From Pseudonocardia oceani (GTDB taxonomy: Bacteria; Actinomycetota; Actinomycetes; Mycobacteriales; Pseudonocardiaceae): a DNA stretch of 64,000 nt. Where the stretch lies: assembly GCF_019263585.2 (NCBI RefSeq), contig NZ_JADQDF010000001.1, positions 6,082,501-6,146,500 of the forward strand, read 5' to 3'. This document shows positions 49,363 to 61,520 of this stretch, in pieces. A program made the translations under genes and the position numbers. The first letter of the stretch is position 1; the number at the start of each line of letters is the position of its first letter. The notes below the pieces were generated by a model, which was not told the origin of the DNA, did no database searches, and saw only the letters and a list, made by a program, of their open reading frames with translations.

Positions 49363-50346
49363 TCAGGACCCCGGCGCCGGACGGCTGCTCCCCCGCCGCA
49401 CGAGGGTGGGGGTGAGCACCTCGTGCCGCGGTTCCGTCCGGCCCGCCACCCGCTCCACCAGCATCTCCACCGCCGTGCGGCCCATGAGCAGGCGGGGCTG
49501 GTCCACGCTGGTGAGCGAGAGCAGGGGCAGGCCCGCGAAGTTCGTGTTGTCGTAGCCGACCACCGCCGGGGCCGGGTCGCCCGCCTCCACCAGCCGCGAC
49601 CACGCGTCGACGGCCACGAAGTCGTCGTGCCCGAACAGCGCGGTGGCCCGCGCCCCGCCCGGCCACGACCCGGCGGCCGCGACGACGTCGTCGCCGGTGC
49701 GCACGATCCGCGCGGCGTCGCCGAGCCCGGCCTCCTCCAGCGCCTGCCGGTACCCGGCCTCGCGCCCGGCGCTGGCGGCGTTCTCGACGTCGGCGGTGAC
49801 GTCGAGGATGCGGCGGTGGCCCAGGTCGAGCAGGTGCCGCGTGGCCAGCAGGCCCCCGAGCCGCTCGTCGGTGACCACGGCGTCGACGCCCGGACCGGCC
49901 GGCGGGCGCCCGACCAGCACCGTCGGCACGACGCCCGCCGCCTCGACCAGCCGCTCGTCGGGCAGCGCGGGGGAGATGAGCGCGACCCCGTCCATCCGCA
50001 GCTCGAGGAACGTCTCGATCGCCGACCGCTCGACGTCGGGGTCGCGCAGCCCGGTGTTGATCAGCACCCGCAGGCCGTGCTCGGCCGCGCCGCTCTGGAT
50101 CCCGTCGACGACCTCGGCGAAGAACGGGTAGTGCAGGTCCTGCACGACGACGCCGATCGTGCGGGTACGCCGCCCGAGGTGCCGGGCGGCGGCGTCGGGC
50201 CGGTAGCCGAGCTCGGCGATGGCGTCGAGCACGACCCTGCGGCGGTGGTCGCTGACCTTCGCCGCGTCGCGCAGCACCAGCGACACCAGCGCCCGCGAGA
50301 CGCCGGCGCGCGCCGCGACGTCCGCCTGCGTCACGCGTCGCACCAT
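49363..50346 (-). CDS. LacI family transcriptional regulator
   Basis: This 327-residue repressor starts VTQADVAARAGVSRALVSLVLRDAAKVSDHRRRVVLDAIAELGYRPD (HTH and hinge helix) and continues into the effector-binding core: IGVVVQDLHYPFFAEVVDGIQ, ALFGHDDFVAVD, VVGYDNTNFAGLPLLSLTSVDQP. It is the last gene of the long minus-strand iol run, 24 bp after the Gfo/Idh gene, so it may be cotranscribed with its own targets. The TTAGCACGTGCTAA site at 48331 is a plausible target. Confidence 0.9.
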   Translation of the reverse strand: MVRRVTQADVAARAGVSRALVSLVLRDAAKVSDHRRRVVLDAIAELGYRPDAAARHLGRRTRTIGVVVQDLHYPFFAEVVDGIQSGAAEHGLRVLINTGLRDPDVERSAIETFLELRMDGVALISPALPDERLVEAAGVVPTVLVGRPPAGPGVDAVVTDERLGGLLATRHLLDLGHRRILDVTADVENAASAGREAGYRQALEEAGLGDAARIVRTGDDVVAAAGSWPGGARATALFGHDDFVAVDAWSRLVEAGDPAPAVVGYDNTNFAGLPLLSLTSVDQPRLLMGRTAVEMLVERVAGRTEPRHEVLTPTLVRRGSSRPAPGS

Positions 50347-50370
50347 GCCGGGACTGTAGAACCGGCAGGG

Positions 50371-51387
50371 TCAGAGGCGCGTGCCCGGGCGCGGCGGCAG
50401 CCCGGCAGCCCCGTAGACGGCGTCGACCAGCTCCGCGGTCCGGACGGCGTCGTCGGCGTCGGCGAGGAAGGGCGCCCCCTCGCGCAGGTGCGCCCGCACC
50501 GCCTCCAGCTGGTAGACGTAGGTCGAGCGGGTGCCCAGGTGCTCGGTGCGCTCGCCGGACGGCCCGCGCACGACGACCCGGTCGTCGCGCTGGGGGAGCA
50601 CGACGTTCATCGCCGTGGCTTCCCCCTCGTCGCCGACCACCCGGCAGGTGATCGCCAGGTCGTCGGACGCCATGTCGCAGTGCGCCTCGCCGGTGGCGCC
50701 GCCGGGAAAGGCGAGCTGCGCGGTGAGCCGCTCGTCGACGCCGGGGTGCCCGGCCCGCTCGTCGGCCCGCGCCGACACGACCTGCGGCTCGCCGCCCGCC
50801 CACGGGGCGAACGAGCGCAGGCACTGCAGCGGGTAGCAGCCGATGTCCATCACGGCACCGCCGGCGAGGTCGAGCTGCCAGCGCGGGTCGTCGTCGGGCG
50901 GAGCGGGCATGGTGAACAACGCCTCGACCCGCCGCAGCCTCCCCAGCTCCCCGGACGACACCAGCTCGTGGAGGCGCCGCAGCACCGGGTGGTGGGCGTG
51001 GTGGAACGCCTCCAGGACGGCGACGCCCGCGGCCGCGGCGGCGTCGCGCACCTCCCGGGCCTCCTCGGCGTTGCTCGCGAACGGCTTCTCGGTGAGCACG
51101 TGCTTGCCGGCCCGGACCGCGGCGAGGTTCCACGGCCCGTGCAGCGCGTTGGCCAGCGGGTTGTAGACGACCTCGACCTCGGGGTCGGCGAGGACCTCGG
51201 TGTAGGACGCCGCCACCCGCTCGACGCCGTGCTCCGCGGCGAACGCGGCCGCCCGCCGCGGGTCGCGCGCCGCCACGACGACGAGCCGGTCGCCCGTCTC
51301 CTGCGCGGGGGCGACGAGCGCGCCGGCCGCGATCCGGGAGGCGCCGAGGACGCCGATGCGCAGGGGTCCGGAAGGCTGCTCGATCAC
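50371..51387 (-). CDS. Gfo/Idh/MocA family oxidoreductase
   Basis: This 338-residue dehydrogenase has LRIGVLGASRIAAGALVAPA near residue 9, VLTEKPFASNAEEAREV near 95 (EKP motif), EAFHHAHHPVLRRL near 124 and GGAVMDIGCYPLQCLR near 175. The pattern is closer to the dihydrodiol/xylose/glucose-fructose oxidoreductase group than to IolG. Its GTG start overlaps the isomerase stop (GTGA). Position at the end of the iol run suggests it handles a further sugar or cyclitol isomer, but this is inference from context. Confidence 0.87.
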   Translation of the reverse strand: MIEQPSGPLRIGVLGASRIAAGALVAPAQETGDRLVVVAARDPRRAAAFAAEHGVERVAASYTEVLADPEVEVVYNPLANALHGPWNLAAVRAGKHVLTEKPFASNAEEAREVRDAAAAAGVAVLEAFHHAHHPVLRRLHELVSSGELGRLRRVEALFTMPAPPDDDPRWQLDLAGGAVMDIGCYPLQCLRSFAPWAGGEPQVVSARADERAGHPGVDERLTAQLAFPGGATGEAHCDMASDDLAITCRVVGDEGEATAMNVVLPQRDDRVVVRGPSGERTEHLGTRSTYVYQLEAVRAHLREGAPFLADADDAVRTAELVDAVYGAAGLPPRPGTRL

Positions 51388-52253
51388 CGCGCGAGCATGG
51401 CACGCAGGGCGTCCACGCTCGTGCGCACGTCGGTCAGCGGGCCCTCGCCCACCGGCTCCTCGACCAGGATCGTGTCCTGCTCCAGCACGTACCAGCCGCC
51501 GTAGCCGTGCTCGCGGAGGTGGTCGATGATCGCGTCGAAGTCGACGTCGCCGTGCCCCACCGGGCGGTACATGCCCGCGCGCACGGCCTCGGTGTAGGTC
51601 AGCCGCCCGCCCTGCACCTGCCTGGCCAGACCGAGGTCGACGTCCTTGACGTGCGTGTGCGCGATCCGCTCCGGCGCCTGCCGGGTGAGCGCGACCGGGT
51701 CGGTGCCGCCGATGAGCAGGTGCCCGGTGTCCAGGCACAGCGCGATCGAGGAGCCCTCGAGCACGCGCTGCACGTCGTCGGTGTTCTCCACCATCGTGCC
51801 GACGTGCGGGTGCAGCACCGCGCGGACGTCCCGCTCCGCGGCCACGCCGGCCAGCCGGTCGAGGTTGCCCAGCAGCGTCCGCCAGCCGGCGTCGTCGAGG
51901 ACGGGCCGGGTGTCGTACCCGTCGAGCCCGCTGATCGCGGAGAGCACGAGGGTGTCGGAGCCGGTGGCCGCGTAGGTCTCCAGCAGCTTCTCCACCTCGG
52001 GCACCGGGTCGTGGCCGGGCACGTGCAGCAGCAGCGGGGTGAACCCGCCGATGGCCTGCAGCTCGTGGCGCGCGAGCACCTCCACCGGGTCCTCGGGCAG
52101 GAAGCCCTCGGGCCCGAACTCGGTGGCCGCCAGCCCCACCTCCTGCATCTCGGCGAGGACGCGCGAGGGCGCGAGCTGGTGGCCCCAGCCGGGCACCTCG
52201 CAGACCCCCCAGGAGATCGGGGCGCCGGCGATGCGGTCGGTCGGGCGCGTCAT
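51384..52253 (-). CDS. Sugar phosphate isomerase/epimerase, IolE-like (inosose dehydratase candidate)
   Basis: This 289-residue TIM barrel of the AP endonuclease 2 superfamily has the N-terminal IAGAPISWGVCEVPGWG and the segment ATEFGPEGFLPEDP near residue 45, which recall inosose dehydratases. Later come VLHPHVGTMVENTDDVQ near 146, LCLDTGHLLIGG near 173 and HTHVKDVD near 197, which hold metal ligands. IolE dehydrates scyllo-inosose to the trihydroxycyclohexanedione used by IolD. Its place between iolG and another dehydrogenase supports this; an epimerase role is the alternative. Both junctions are four-base overlaps. Confidence 0.75.
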   Translation of the reverse strand: MTRPTDRIAGAPISWGVCEVPGWGHQLAPSRVLAEMQEVGLAATEFGPEGFLPEDPVEVLARHELQAIGGFTPLLLHVPGHDPVPEVEKLLETYAATGSDTLVLSAISGLDGYDTRPVLDDAGWRTLLGNLDRLAGVAAERDVRAVLHPHVGTMVENTDDVQRVLEGSSIALCLDTGHLLIGGTDPVALTRQAPERIAHTHVKDVDLGLARQVQGGRLTYTEAVRAGMYRPVGHGDVDFDAIIDHLREHGYGGWYVLEQDTILVEEPVGEGPLTDVRTSVDALRAMLAR

Positions 52254-53241
52254 GCGGGTACCTCCATGCTGACGGGCCGCCCGGTCCGCCAGGACTCGTC
52301 GGCGGCCAGAGCGAGGTCGAAAGCGGCGAGCGCGTCGCGACCGGTGACGGGGGGCGGGCTGCCGTCGCGGACGGCGCGGGCGAACGCGTCGAGCTCCGCG
52401 GCGTAGGCCCAGGGGTAGCGCTCCTCGAAGTCACGGGCGAGGTCGCGCGAGGCGAGCCCCGGCGTCCGCCACTCGACGCCGTGCACGTGCGGGGCGTCGA
52501 TCCGGGCGGTGGCGAGCGTGCCCATGACCTCGGTGGAGCACTCGTAGCCGTAGCGGGCGCTGCGGCTGTTGTCGATCACGCCGAGCGCGCCGCCGGCGAA
52601 GCGCAGCACGGTCACCGCGGTGTCGATGTCGCCGAGCGCGGCGAACGCGGGGTCCGACGCCGCGCCGTGGGCGTGCACCTCGACGACCTCGCCGACCATC
52701 CAGCGGGCCACGTCGAGGTCGTGCACCACGACGTCGAGGAAGAAGCCGCCCGAGCCCGACAGGAACGCCGGGTCCGGCGGGGTCATGTCGCGCAACGAGG
52801 TGCGGAACAGCGTCACCTCGCCGAGCTCACCGGCCCGGATCCGCGCGGCCGCGGCGGCCCAGTCGGGGTCGCTGCGCCGGTGGAACCCGACCTGGAACAC
52901 GATCCCGGCCTCCTCGGCGGCCTCGACCGTCGCCACGGTCGTCGCGCGGTCCAGGGAGATCGGCTTCTCGCAGAACACGTGCCGTCCCGCGGCCGCGGCC
53001 TGCGCGGTGAGCGGGGCGTGCGTCCCGGTGGGGGAGGCGATGGCGACGGCACCGACGCGGTCGAGCAGCTCGTCGTAGGACGTCGTCCACGGCACGTCGA
53101 ACTCCGCGCCGGCGGCCTCCGCGGCCGCCGGGAGCGGGTCGTACACGCAGGCGAGGCGCGCCACCGAGCAGCGCCCGGACAGGGCGGCGGCGTGCACCCG
53201 CCCCATCCGGCCGAGCCCGGCCAGCCCGATCCCGACGCGCG

Positions 53242-53245
<4 letters not shown>
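52250..53245 (-). CDS. iolG: Inositol 2-dehydrogenase
   Basis: This 331-residue NAD-dependent dehydrogenase would catalyse the first catabolic step, myo-inositol to scyllo-inosose. Rossmann loop VGIGLAGLGRMGRVHAAAL near residue 4; VFCEKPISLDRATTVA near 92 with the conserved Lys; FQVGFHRRSDPDW near 118; FLDVVVHDLDVARWMVGE near 165 with the HDxD catalytic pair. All features match IolG. The GTG start overlaps the stop of the ABC ATPase gene. The next gene downstream is the IolE-like isomerase. The assignment is firm by family and context; activity on chiro-inositol or other isomers is possible. Confidence 0.9.
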
Positions 53246-54156
<911 letters not shown>

Positions 54157-54160
54157 CGTG

Positions 54161-55228
54161 CTACCTCCCGCTCCGCTCGGCGTACCGGCGGACGTACTGG
54201 TTGGCGAGCACCGCGAGCAGCAGCATCGCCCCGAGGAAGAACTTGAACCAGTCGCTGTCCAGGCCCGCGTACACGATGCCCTGACTGGTCATGCCGAAGA
54301 TCAGCGCGCCGATGGCGGCGCCGATCACCGACCCGTAGCCGCCGGTGAGCAGGCAGCCGCCGATCACCGCCGCGACGATGTAGATCAGCTCCTCGCCGAA
54401 GCCCTGGCTGGTCTGCACCGAGGTCTGCTCCATCAGCTTGAGCGAGCCGACGAGCCACGCGCAGGCGCCGACGCCCATGAACAGCGTGATGGTGGTGCGG
54501 GCGGCCGGGACGCCGATGTTGCGGCTGGCCACCGGGTCGCCGCCGACGGCGAAGGTCCAGTTGCCGAACCGGGTCTTGGCCAGCACCCAGGCGCCGATCG
54601 CGACGACCAGCACCCACCACAGGATCTGGATCTTGAAATCGACGCCGAACAGGCTGATCCGGCTGGCGAACAGCGGTCGCACGGTCTCGAAGTAGGGCAC
54701 CTGCGACATGCCGCCCACCGACACCGTGCCGGTGATCAGCTTGGTGACGGCGAGGTTGAGCCCCTGCAGCATGAGGAACGTGGCGAGGGTGATGATGAAG
54801 CTCGGCAGGCCGGTGCGCGTCACCAGGTAGCCGTTGACGAAGCCGATGCCCAGGCACAGCACCAGCGAGACCAGCAGCGCGACCCAGATGTTGAGGCCCC
54901 ACTGCGTGGTCATCACCGCGGTGGCGAGGCCGGCGGTGCCGGTGAGCACGCCCGCGGAGAGGTCGAAGTGGCCGCCGATCATGAGCATCGCGACGGCGAC
55001 GGCCATGATGCCGAACAGCGACGCCGGGTCGAGCCAGTTCGAGATGCCGGGCAGCGAGTAGAACTGCGTCGACGACACGGCGAAGAGCACGAAGAGGATC
55101 ACCGCGCCGATCAGCGAGCCGATCTCGGGGCGCAGGACGAGCCTGCGCAGCAGTCCGACGCGGGCCACGCGCTCGTCGGCGGCGGGAGGTGCGGAGGGCG
55201 GTGGGGTCGGGTTCAGGGTCGTGGTCAT
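54161..55228 (-). CDS. Sugar (inositol) ABC transporter permease, RbsC type
   Basis: This 355-residue integral membrane protein has about nine hydrophobic helices and the CUT2 permease signature FGIMAVAVAMLMIGGHFDLSAGVLTG near residue 70. FVNGYLVTRTGLPSFIITLATFLMLQGL near 130 and VIGGCLLTGGYGSVIGAAIGALIFG near 290 are other conserved family segments. It forms the transmembrane channel as a homodimer. It lies 4 bp upstream of the ATPase gene and 60 bp after the binding protein, a complete three-part importer. Confidence 0.93.
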   Translation of the reverse strand: MTTTLNPTPPPSAPPAADERVARVGLLRRLVLRPEIGSLIGAVILFVLFAVSSTQFYSLPGISNWLDPASLFGIMAVAVAMLMIGGHFDLSAGVLTGTAGLATAVMTTQWGLNIWVALLVSLVLCLGIGFVNGYLVTRTGLPSFIITLATFLMLQGLNLAVTKLITGTVSVGGMSQVPYFETVRPLFASRISLFGVDFKIQILWWVLVVAIGAWVLAKTRFGNWTFAVGGDPVASRNIGVPAARTTITLFMGVGACAWLVGSLKLMEQTSVQTSQGFGEELIYIVAAVIGGCLLTGGYGSVIGAAIGALIFGMTSQGIVYAGLDSDWFKFFLGAMLLLAVLANQYVRRYAERSGR

Positions 55229-55288
55229 GGTGTGTGCTCCGGGATCCGGGGAGGGGAGCCGGTCGCCCGGCCCCCCTCCGTCGACCTG

Positions 55289-56269
55289 CTAGCGGGTGCC
55301 CGCGGTGGCCAGTTCCTGGACCTGGGCGGCGTTCTCCTGGGTGACGTAGCCCGGTCCGGTCAGGACCGGCTGCCCGCCGCCGATGGTGTTGAGGTTGGCC
55401 TTGTACAGCGTCAGCATCACGATGGGCAGGTAGCCCTGCGTGTACTGCTGCTGGTCGACCGCGAACAGCATCTTGCCGTCGGCGATGGCCTGGGTGACGT
55501 CGCCGTTGAGGTCGAACGTGGCGAGCTGTGCCGACGAGCCGGACTCGCCCACGGCGGTGATCGCCGCGGCACCGATGACCGGGCCGAGCGTCAGGACGCC
55601 GTTGATCGACGGGTCGGACTGCAGCTTGGCCCGGATGGTCGCCTGCGCGCCCGTCGGGTTGCTGTTCTCGACCTGCAGGTTCTCCACCGCGCCCCCGAGG
55701 CCCTCGGCGAAGCCCTGGCAGCGCTGCTCCAGGCCGATGTTGCCGGCCTCCTGGATCACGCACAGCGCCTTCGTCACCCCGGCGGCGGCCATCTGCTCGC
55801 CGGCCCCCCGACCGGCGATGCCCTCGTCCTGCCCGACGTGCGCGAGCGCGCCGAACTCCTTCGAGCGGTCCTGGCCGGAGTTGATCGTGATGACCGGGAT
55901 GCCCTTGGCCGTGGCGGCCTCGATGGAGGACCGCAGCGCGTCGGGGTTGGCCATCGAGACGACCAGCCCGTCGACGTTCTCGTTCACGGCGGCGTCGATG
56001 AGCTGGGCCTGGCGGGCCGGGTCGCCGTTGCTGTCGCGGTAGGTCACCGTGACGCCCTCGTCGGTGCCGGCCTGCTCGGCGCCCTTCTTCACCACGTCCC
56101 AGAACGTGTCTCCCGCGGCGCCGTGGGTGACGACGGTGAAGTTGTACCCGTAGGTCCCGGAGCCGCCGCCGGCGTCCTGGGCCGACTGGGGCTGACCGGT
56201 GCCGCTGCAGCCGGCGGCGAGCAGCAGTACTGCCGAGGCGGCGACGACGGCGCCCGTGCGGAGTTTCAT
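55289..56269 (-). CDS. Sugar (inositol) ABC transporter substrate-binding lipoprotein
   Basis: This 326-residue protein has a lipoprotein signal MKLRTGAVVAASAVLLLAAGC with lipidation at Cys21, a Gly/Ser/Gln-rich linker, and a periplasmic-binding-protein type I fold: FTVVTHGAAGDTFWDVVKKGAEQAG, VDGLVVSMANPDALRSSIEAATAKGIPVITINSG and VGQDEGIAGRGAGEQMAAAG. It captures the sugar outside the membrane for the RbsC/FrcA-type importer. The context makes myo-inositol the leading ligand; binding cannot be confirmed from sequence. Its distance to the permease (60 bp) leaves room for a processing site that would give it a higher mRNA level. Confidence 0.92.
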   Translation of the reverse strand: MKLRTGAVVAASAVLLLAAGCSGTGQPQSAQDAGGGSGTYGYNFTVVTHGAAGDTFWDVVKKGAEQAGTDEGVTVTYRDSNGDPARQAQLIDAAVNENVDGLVVSMANPDALRSSIEAATAKGIPVITINSGQDRSKEFGALAHVGQDEGIAGRGAGEQMAAAGVTKALCVIQEAGNIGLEQRCQGFAEGLGGAVENLQVENSNPTGAQATIRAKLQSDPSINGVLTLGPVIGAAAITAVGESGSSAQLATFDLNGDVTQAIADGKMLFAVDQQQYTQGYLPIVMLTLYKANLNTIGGGQPVLTGPGYVTQENAAQVQELATAGTR

Positions 56270-56304
56270 CGGTGTGTTCCTTCTTCTCGGGGGGAGGGGG
56301 TGGG

Positions 56305-57797
<1,493 letters not shown>

Positions 57798-57801
<4 letters not shown>

Positions 57802-59684
57802 GGTGCGTTCCTTCCGATCAGGGGGCGCTGCGCGGCCTTGCGCGCCTCGTAGGTCGTGCGCGCGTCGCGGGTGCTCTCCAGCGCCGACACCTCGGAGACC
57901 GGCACGTCCCACCAGCTGTCGGGGTCGGGCACGGGCGCGAGCGGGTCGGTCTCGATGTGGATCGCGGTGGTGCGGGTCGCGGCGCGGCAGTGCTTGATCG
58001 CGTCGCGGAACTCCTCGATCGTGCGGACGCGGATCACCTCGGCGCCCAGGCTCTCGGCGTTGGCGGCGAGGTCGACGGGCAGCACGGCGCCGTCGAACCG
58101 GCCGGACTCCCCGCGGTAGCGGTAGCTGGTGCCGAAGCGCTGGGAGCCCAGCGACTCCGACAGCGCGCCGATGGAGGCGAAGCCGTGGTTCTGGACGAGG
58201 ACCAGGTTGAGCTTGATCCCCTCCGACACGGCGGTGACGATCTCGCTCGCCATCATCAGGTAGGAGCCGTCGCCGACCAGGGCCCAGACCTCGCGGTCCC
58301 CGGCGGGATCGACCCGGGCGGCCATCTTCACGCCCAGCGCCCCGGCGATCTCGTAACCCATGCAGGAGAAGGCGTACTCGACGTGGTATCCCTTGCGGTC
58401 CCGCGCTCGCCAGAGCATCTGCAGGTCACCGGGCATCGACCCGGCGGCCTGGACGACGACGTCGCGCGGGTCGATCTCCTCGTTGAGCGTGCCGAGCACC
58501 TCGGTCTGCGCCGGGAGCGGGCCGTGCCCGAGGTGGAAGGCGCGGTCGACCTCGGCGTTCCAGGCCGTCGCGTCCCAGGTCTGCTCCCAGTGCCGCCCGT
58601 CCAGGGCGGCGGTCAGGGCGTCGAGGCCCTCACGGGCGTCGGCGAGCACCATCTCCCCGCCGTGCTTGGCGGCGTCGAGGGAGGCGACGTTGAGGTTGAC
58701 GAACCGCACGCCCGGGTGCTGGAACGCCGTGCGGGAGGCGGTCGTGAAGTCCGACCACCGCGTGCCGACGCCGATCACGACGTCGGCCTCGCGGGCCAGC
58801 GCGTTCGCGACGGGGGAGCCGGTGGAGCCGACGCCGCCGACGGCCTGCGGGTGGTCGTGCAGCAGCGCACCCTTGCCGGCCTGGGTGTCGGCGACGGGGA
58901 TCCCGGTGGCCTCGGCGAAGCGGGCCAGCGCCTCGGAGGCGCGCGAGTAGTGCACGCCCCCGCCCGCCACCAGCAGCGGGCGCTGGGCGCCCGCGATCAC
59001 GGCCGCGGCCCGGGCGAGCGCCGCCGGCTCGGGCACCGGGCGGGCCAGGTGCCAGACGCGCTTCGCGAACAGCTCCTCGGGCCAGTCGTGGGCCTCGGCC
59101 TGCACGTCCTGGGGGAGCGCGATCGTGGCCGCGCCGGTCTGCGCCGGATCGGTCAGCGCGCGCATCGCGCCCAGCAGCGCCGCGGGGAGCTGCTCGGGGC
59201 GCCACACGCGGTCGAAGAACACCGAGAGCGGGCGGAAGGCGTCGTTGACGGACACGTCGTAGCCGTCGGCGCGCTCGATCTCCTGCAGCACCGGGCTCGC
59301 GACGCGCGTGGCGAACACGTCGGAGGGCAGCAGCAGCACCGGGATGCGGTTGGTGGTGGCGAGCGCGGCGCCGGTCAGCATGTTGGTGGAGCCGGGGCCG
59401 ATGCTGGCGGTGCAGGCCAGGAACTGGGTGCGGTCGCGCATCCGGGCGTAGCCGACGGCGGCGTGCACCATGCCCTGCTCGTTGCGGGCCAGGTGGTATG
59501 GCAGCTCCCCGCCGTAGGAGCCGGGGGAGTCCGCGACCTCCAGCAGCGCCTGTCCCATCCCGGCCACGTTGCCGTGGCCGAAGATGCCGAAGCAGCCCGG
59601 GACGAGGCGCTGCTCCTCGCCGTCGCGCTCGCTCCACTGGTTGACCAGGAACCGCACGATCGCCTGGGCGACAGTGAGTCTCAC
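57798..59684 (-). CDS. iolD: 3D-(3,5/4)-trihydroxycyclohexane-1,2-dione acylhydrolase
   Basis: This 628-residue thiamin-diphosphate enzyme opens the cyclohexanedione ring to 5-deoxy-glucuronate. The N-terminal Pyr domain has GCFGIFGHGNVAGMGQAL and ELPYHLARNEQGMVHAAVGYAR, whose Glu activates the cofactor. The central domain carries LLVAGGGVHYSRA, and the PP domain has VGDGSYLMMASEIVTA and NHGFASIGALSESLGSQRFGT, the GDG...N metal/diphosphate motif. The length agrees with known IolD (about 640). Its GTG start overlaps the iolB stop, and its stop overlaps the iolA start, so the three are coupled. Confidence 0.96.
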
Positions 59685-60571
59685 TTCTCCTCCGTGCCGG
59701 TCAGGGGCAGGCGCGGGTCGACCGCCTGCTCGTCCCACGTGCCCCGCACCCACGCGTGGTCGGGGTGGTCGCAGATCCGCCAGGCCCGCTCCGCGCCGGG
59801 GCCGGCCATGACGTTGAGGTAGTAGAGGTCGTGGCCCGGGGTCGCCATCGACGGCCCGTGCCAGCCGTGCGGGATGAGGACGGTGTCGCCGGAGCGGACC
59901 TCGGCGCAGACGTCGATCTCGCGGCCGGGGCCCGAGGTCGACACGCGCTGGTAGCCGGGGCCGGGGGTGCCGTCGGGGCCGGGGGCGACCTCGAAGTAGT
60001 AGACCTCCTCGAGCACCGACTCGCCCTCGCGGTCCTCGTCGTGCTTGTGCGGCGGGAACGACGACCAGTTGGCGCCCGGCGTCAGCACCTCGACGGCGAT
60101 CAGCGCGTCGGCGTCGAACGAGCCGGGCATGCAGAAGTTGTTGACCTGGCGGCTGCACGACCCGGCGCCGCGAAGCTCCACCGACACGCCCTCGGCGGGT
60201 CCGTAGCGGGCGGGCAGGCGGCGCGTCGCGCGGGCGGCGGGCAGCGCGAACCGGCCACCGTCCGCCGAGGTGACGGTGACCTGCGCGTCGCGCGGGACGT
60301 AGGCGAAGTCGGTGACGCGGCTGAAGACGCTGCGCCGGCCCTCGATCTCGAAGCGCTCTCCGCCCGAGTCGTCACGGCACTGCACGACGCAGGATCCGCT
60401 CAGCGGCAGCACGATCGTCTCGTCCTCGCCGGTGTCGAACGTCGCGCTCCCGCCCGGCTCCAGGGCCAGCACGCGCAGCGAGCTGTACTCCCAGCCGGCG
60501 GTCTTCGGCGTCACGACGAGCTCGAACGCGCCCTCGGCGGCCTCCCCGGCCCGGATCACCTGCCCGGTCAT
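59681..60571 (-). CDS. iolB: 5-deoxy-glucuronate isomerase
   Basis: This 296-residue bicupin isomerises 5-deoxy-D-glucuronate to 2-deoxy-5-keto-D-gluconate. It shows the family pattern YSSLRVLALEPGGSATFDTGEDETIVLPLSG in the first cupin and NWSSFPPHKHDEDREGESVLEEVYYFEV near residue 172, with the HKHD...E metal ligands, then GDTVLIPHGWHGPSMATPGHDLYYLNVMAG with a further His. It ends within a GTGA overlap with iolD. The family identity is unambiguous. Confidence 0.96.
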   Translation of the reverse strand: MTGQVIRAGEAAEGAFELVVTPKTAGWEYSSLRVLALEPGGSATFDTGEDETIVLPLSGSCVVQCRDDSGGERFEIEGRRSVFSRVTDFAYVPRDAQVTVTSADGGRFALPAARATRRLPARYGPAEGVSVELRGAGSCSRQVNNFCMPGSFDADALIAVEVLTPGANWSSFPPHKHDEDREGESVLEEVYYFEVAPGPDGTPGPGYQRVSTSGPGREIDVCAEVRSGDTVLIPHGWHGPSMATPGHDLYYLNVMAGPGAERAWRICDHPDHAWVRGTWDEQAVDPRLPLTGTEEK

Positions 60572-60644
60572 GCGGCACCTCCGGTGCTCGTGAGCGGGAA
60601 CCGTGGCCCGGGCGAGGATCGCCGCGCACGGGTGGCGGAGCCGC

Positions 60645-61520
60645 TCACAGCAGCCCCACCGCGGTGTCGACGGCGGCGGCGACGTCGTCGTCGGCCGGGT
60701 AGAGCAGGGATCGGCCGATGACCAGGCCCTGCACGGTCGGTAGCGCGAGCGCCTTGCTCCAGTCGGCGAAGGCGGCGTCGGGGTCGGCGCTCACCTCGCC
60801 GCCCAGGATCAGCGCGGGCAGCGTGGTGGCCGCCATCGCGCGCTCCATCTCCTCCACGATCGGGACCTTGAGCCAGGTGTGCGCCGAGGTGCGGCCCAGG
60901 CCGGCGGCGACGGTCATCGCGCGCGTCATGGCCTCGGCGGTGAGCTCGTTGCGCACCCGGCCGTCGACGCGGTGGGAGATGAACGGCTCGACCATCGCCA
61001 TCAGCCCGTGCGCGGCGAGGTCGGAGACGGCGTGGGCGCAGGCCTGCAGGGTCGAGACGGTGGCGGGGTCCTCGGCGTCGATGCGGCTGAGCATCTTGCC
61101 GCCCTCCCACCCCGACGCGGCGATCCCCTCGGCGTCGTAGGCGGTGAAGCGGTCGTCGATCTCGAAGACCGTGCCGGCCAGGCCGCCGCGGTTCATCGAC
61201 CCGACGACGACCTTGCCCTCGAGCGCGCCGAGCAGCAGCAGGTCCTCCAGCACGTCGGGCGTGCCGAGGACGCCGTTGACGCCCGGGCGCGAGAGCGCGA
61301 GGCACATGCGGTCGATGAGGTCGGCGCGGTCGCCCATGGCCAGCGACCGGTCACCGGCGCGCAGCGCGCCCCGGGCGGGGTGGTCGGCGGCGATCATCAT
61401 CAGCCGGCCGTGGTCGCCCAGCAGCGACGTGGGGCGGACGCGGCGCGCCGCCGCCTCCGCCACGGCGCCCGGACGGTGGACGCGGGTCTCGACCAGCGTC
61501 CGCAGGCTCTCCTCACGCAC
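60645..61520 (-). CDS. Cgl0159 family (beta/alpha)8 aldolase, candidate DKGP aldolase
   Basis: This 291-residue protein is of the Cgl0159 type, a LacD/DeoC-like barrel found in actinobacterial iol clusters. Signatures are LMMIAADHPARGALRAGDR near residue 40, GVLGTPDVLEDLLLLGAL near 85, VGSMNRGGLAGTVFEIDDRFT near 108, and HTWLKVPIVEEMERAM near 215, whose Lys may form the Schiff base. In the pathway an aldolase must split 2-deoxy-5-keto-gluconate 6-phosphate to malonate semialdehyde and dihydroxyacetone phosphate; no IolJ is seen, so this protein is the candidate. It overlaps iolC by 8 bp. Confidence 0.82.
   Translation of the reverse strand: MREESLRTLVETRVHRPGAVAEAAARRVRPTSLLGDHGRLMMIAADHPARGALRAGDRSLAMGDRADLIDRMCLALSRPGVNGVLGTPDVLEDLLLLGALEGKVVVGSMNRGGLAGTVFEIDDRFTAYDAEGIAASGWEGGKMLSRIDAEDPATVSTLQACAHAVSDLAAHGLMAMVEPFISHRVDGRVRNELTAEAMTRAMTVAAGLGRTSAHTWLKVPIVEEMERAMAATTLPALILGGEVSADPDAAFADWSKALALPTVQGLVIGRSLLYPADDDVAAAVDTAVGLL

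Noticed and set aside
60590..60648. GTGAGCGG...CCGCTCAC inverted pair between iolB and the aldolase gene
   Set aside because: Eight-base arms 43 bp apart overlapping a stop codon; too loose to call a terminator or operator.
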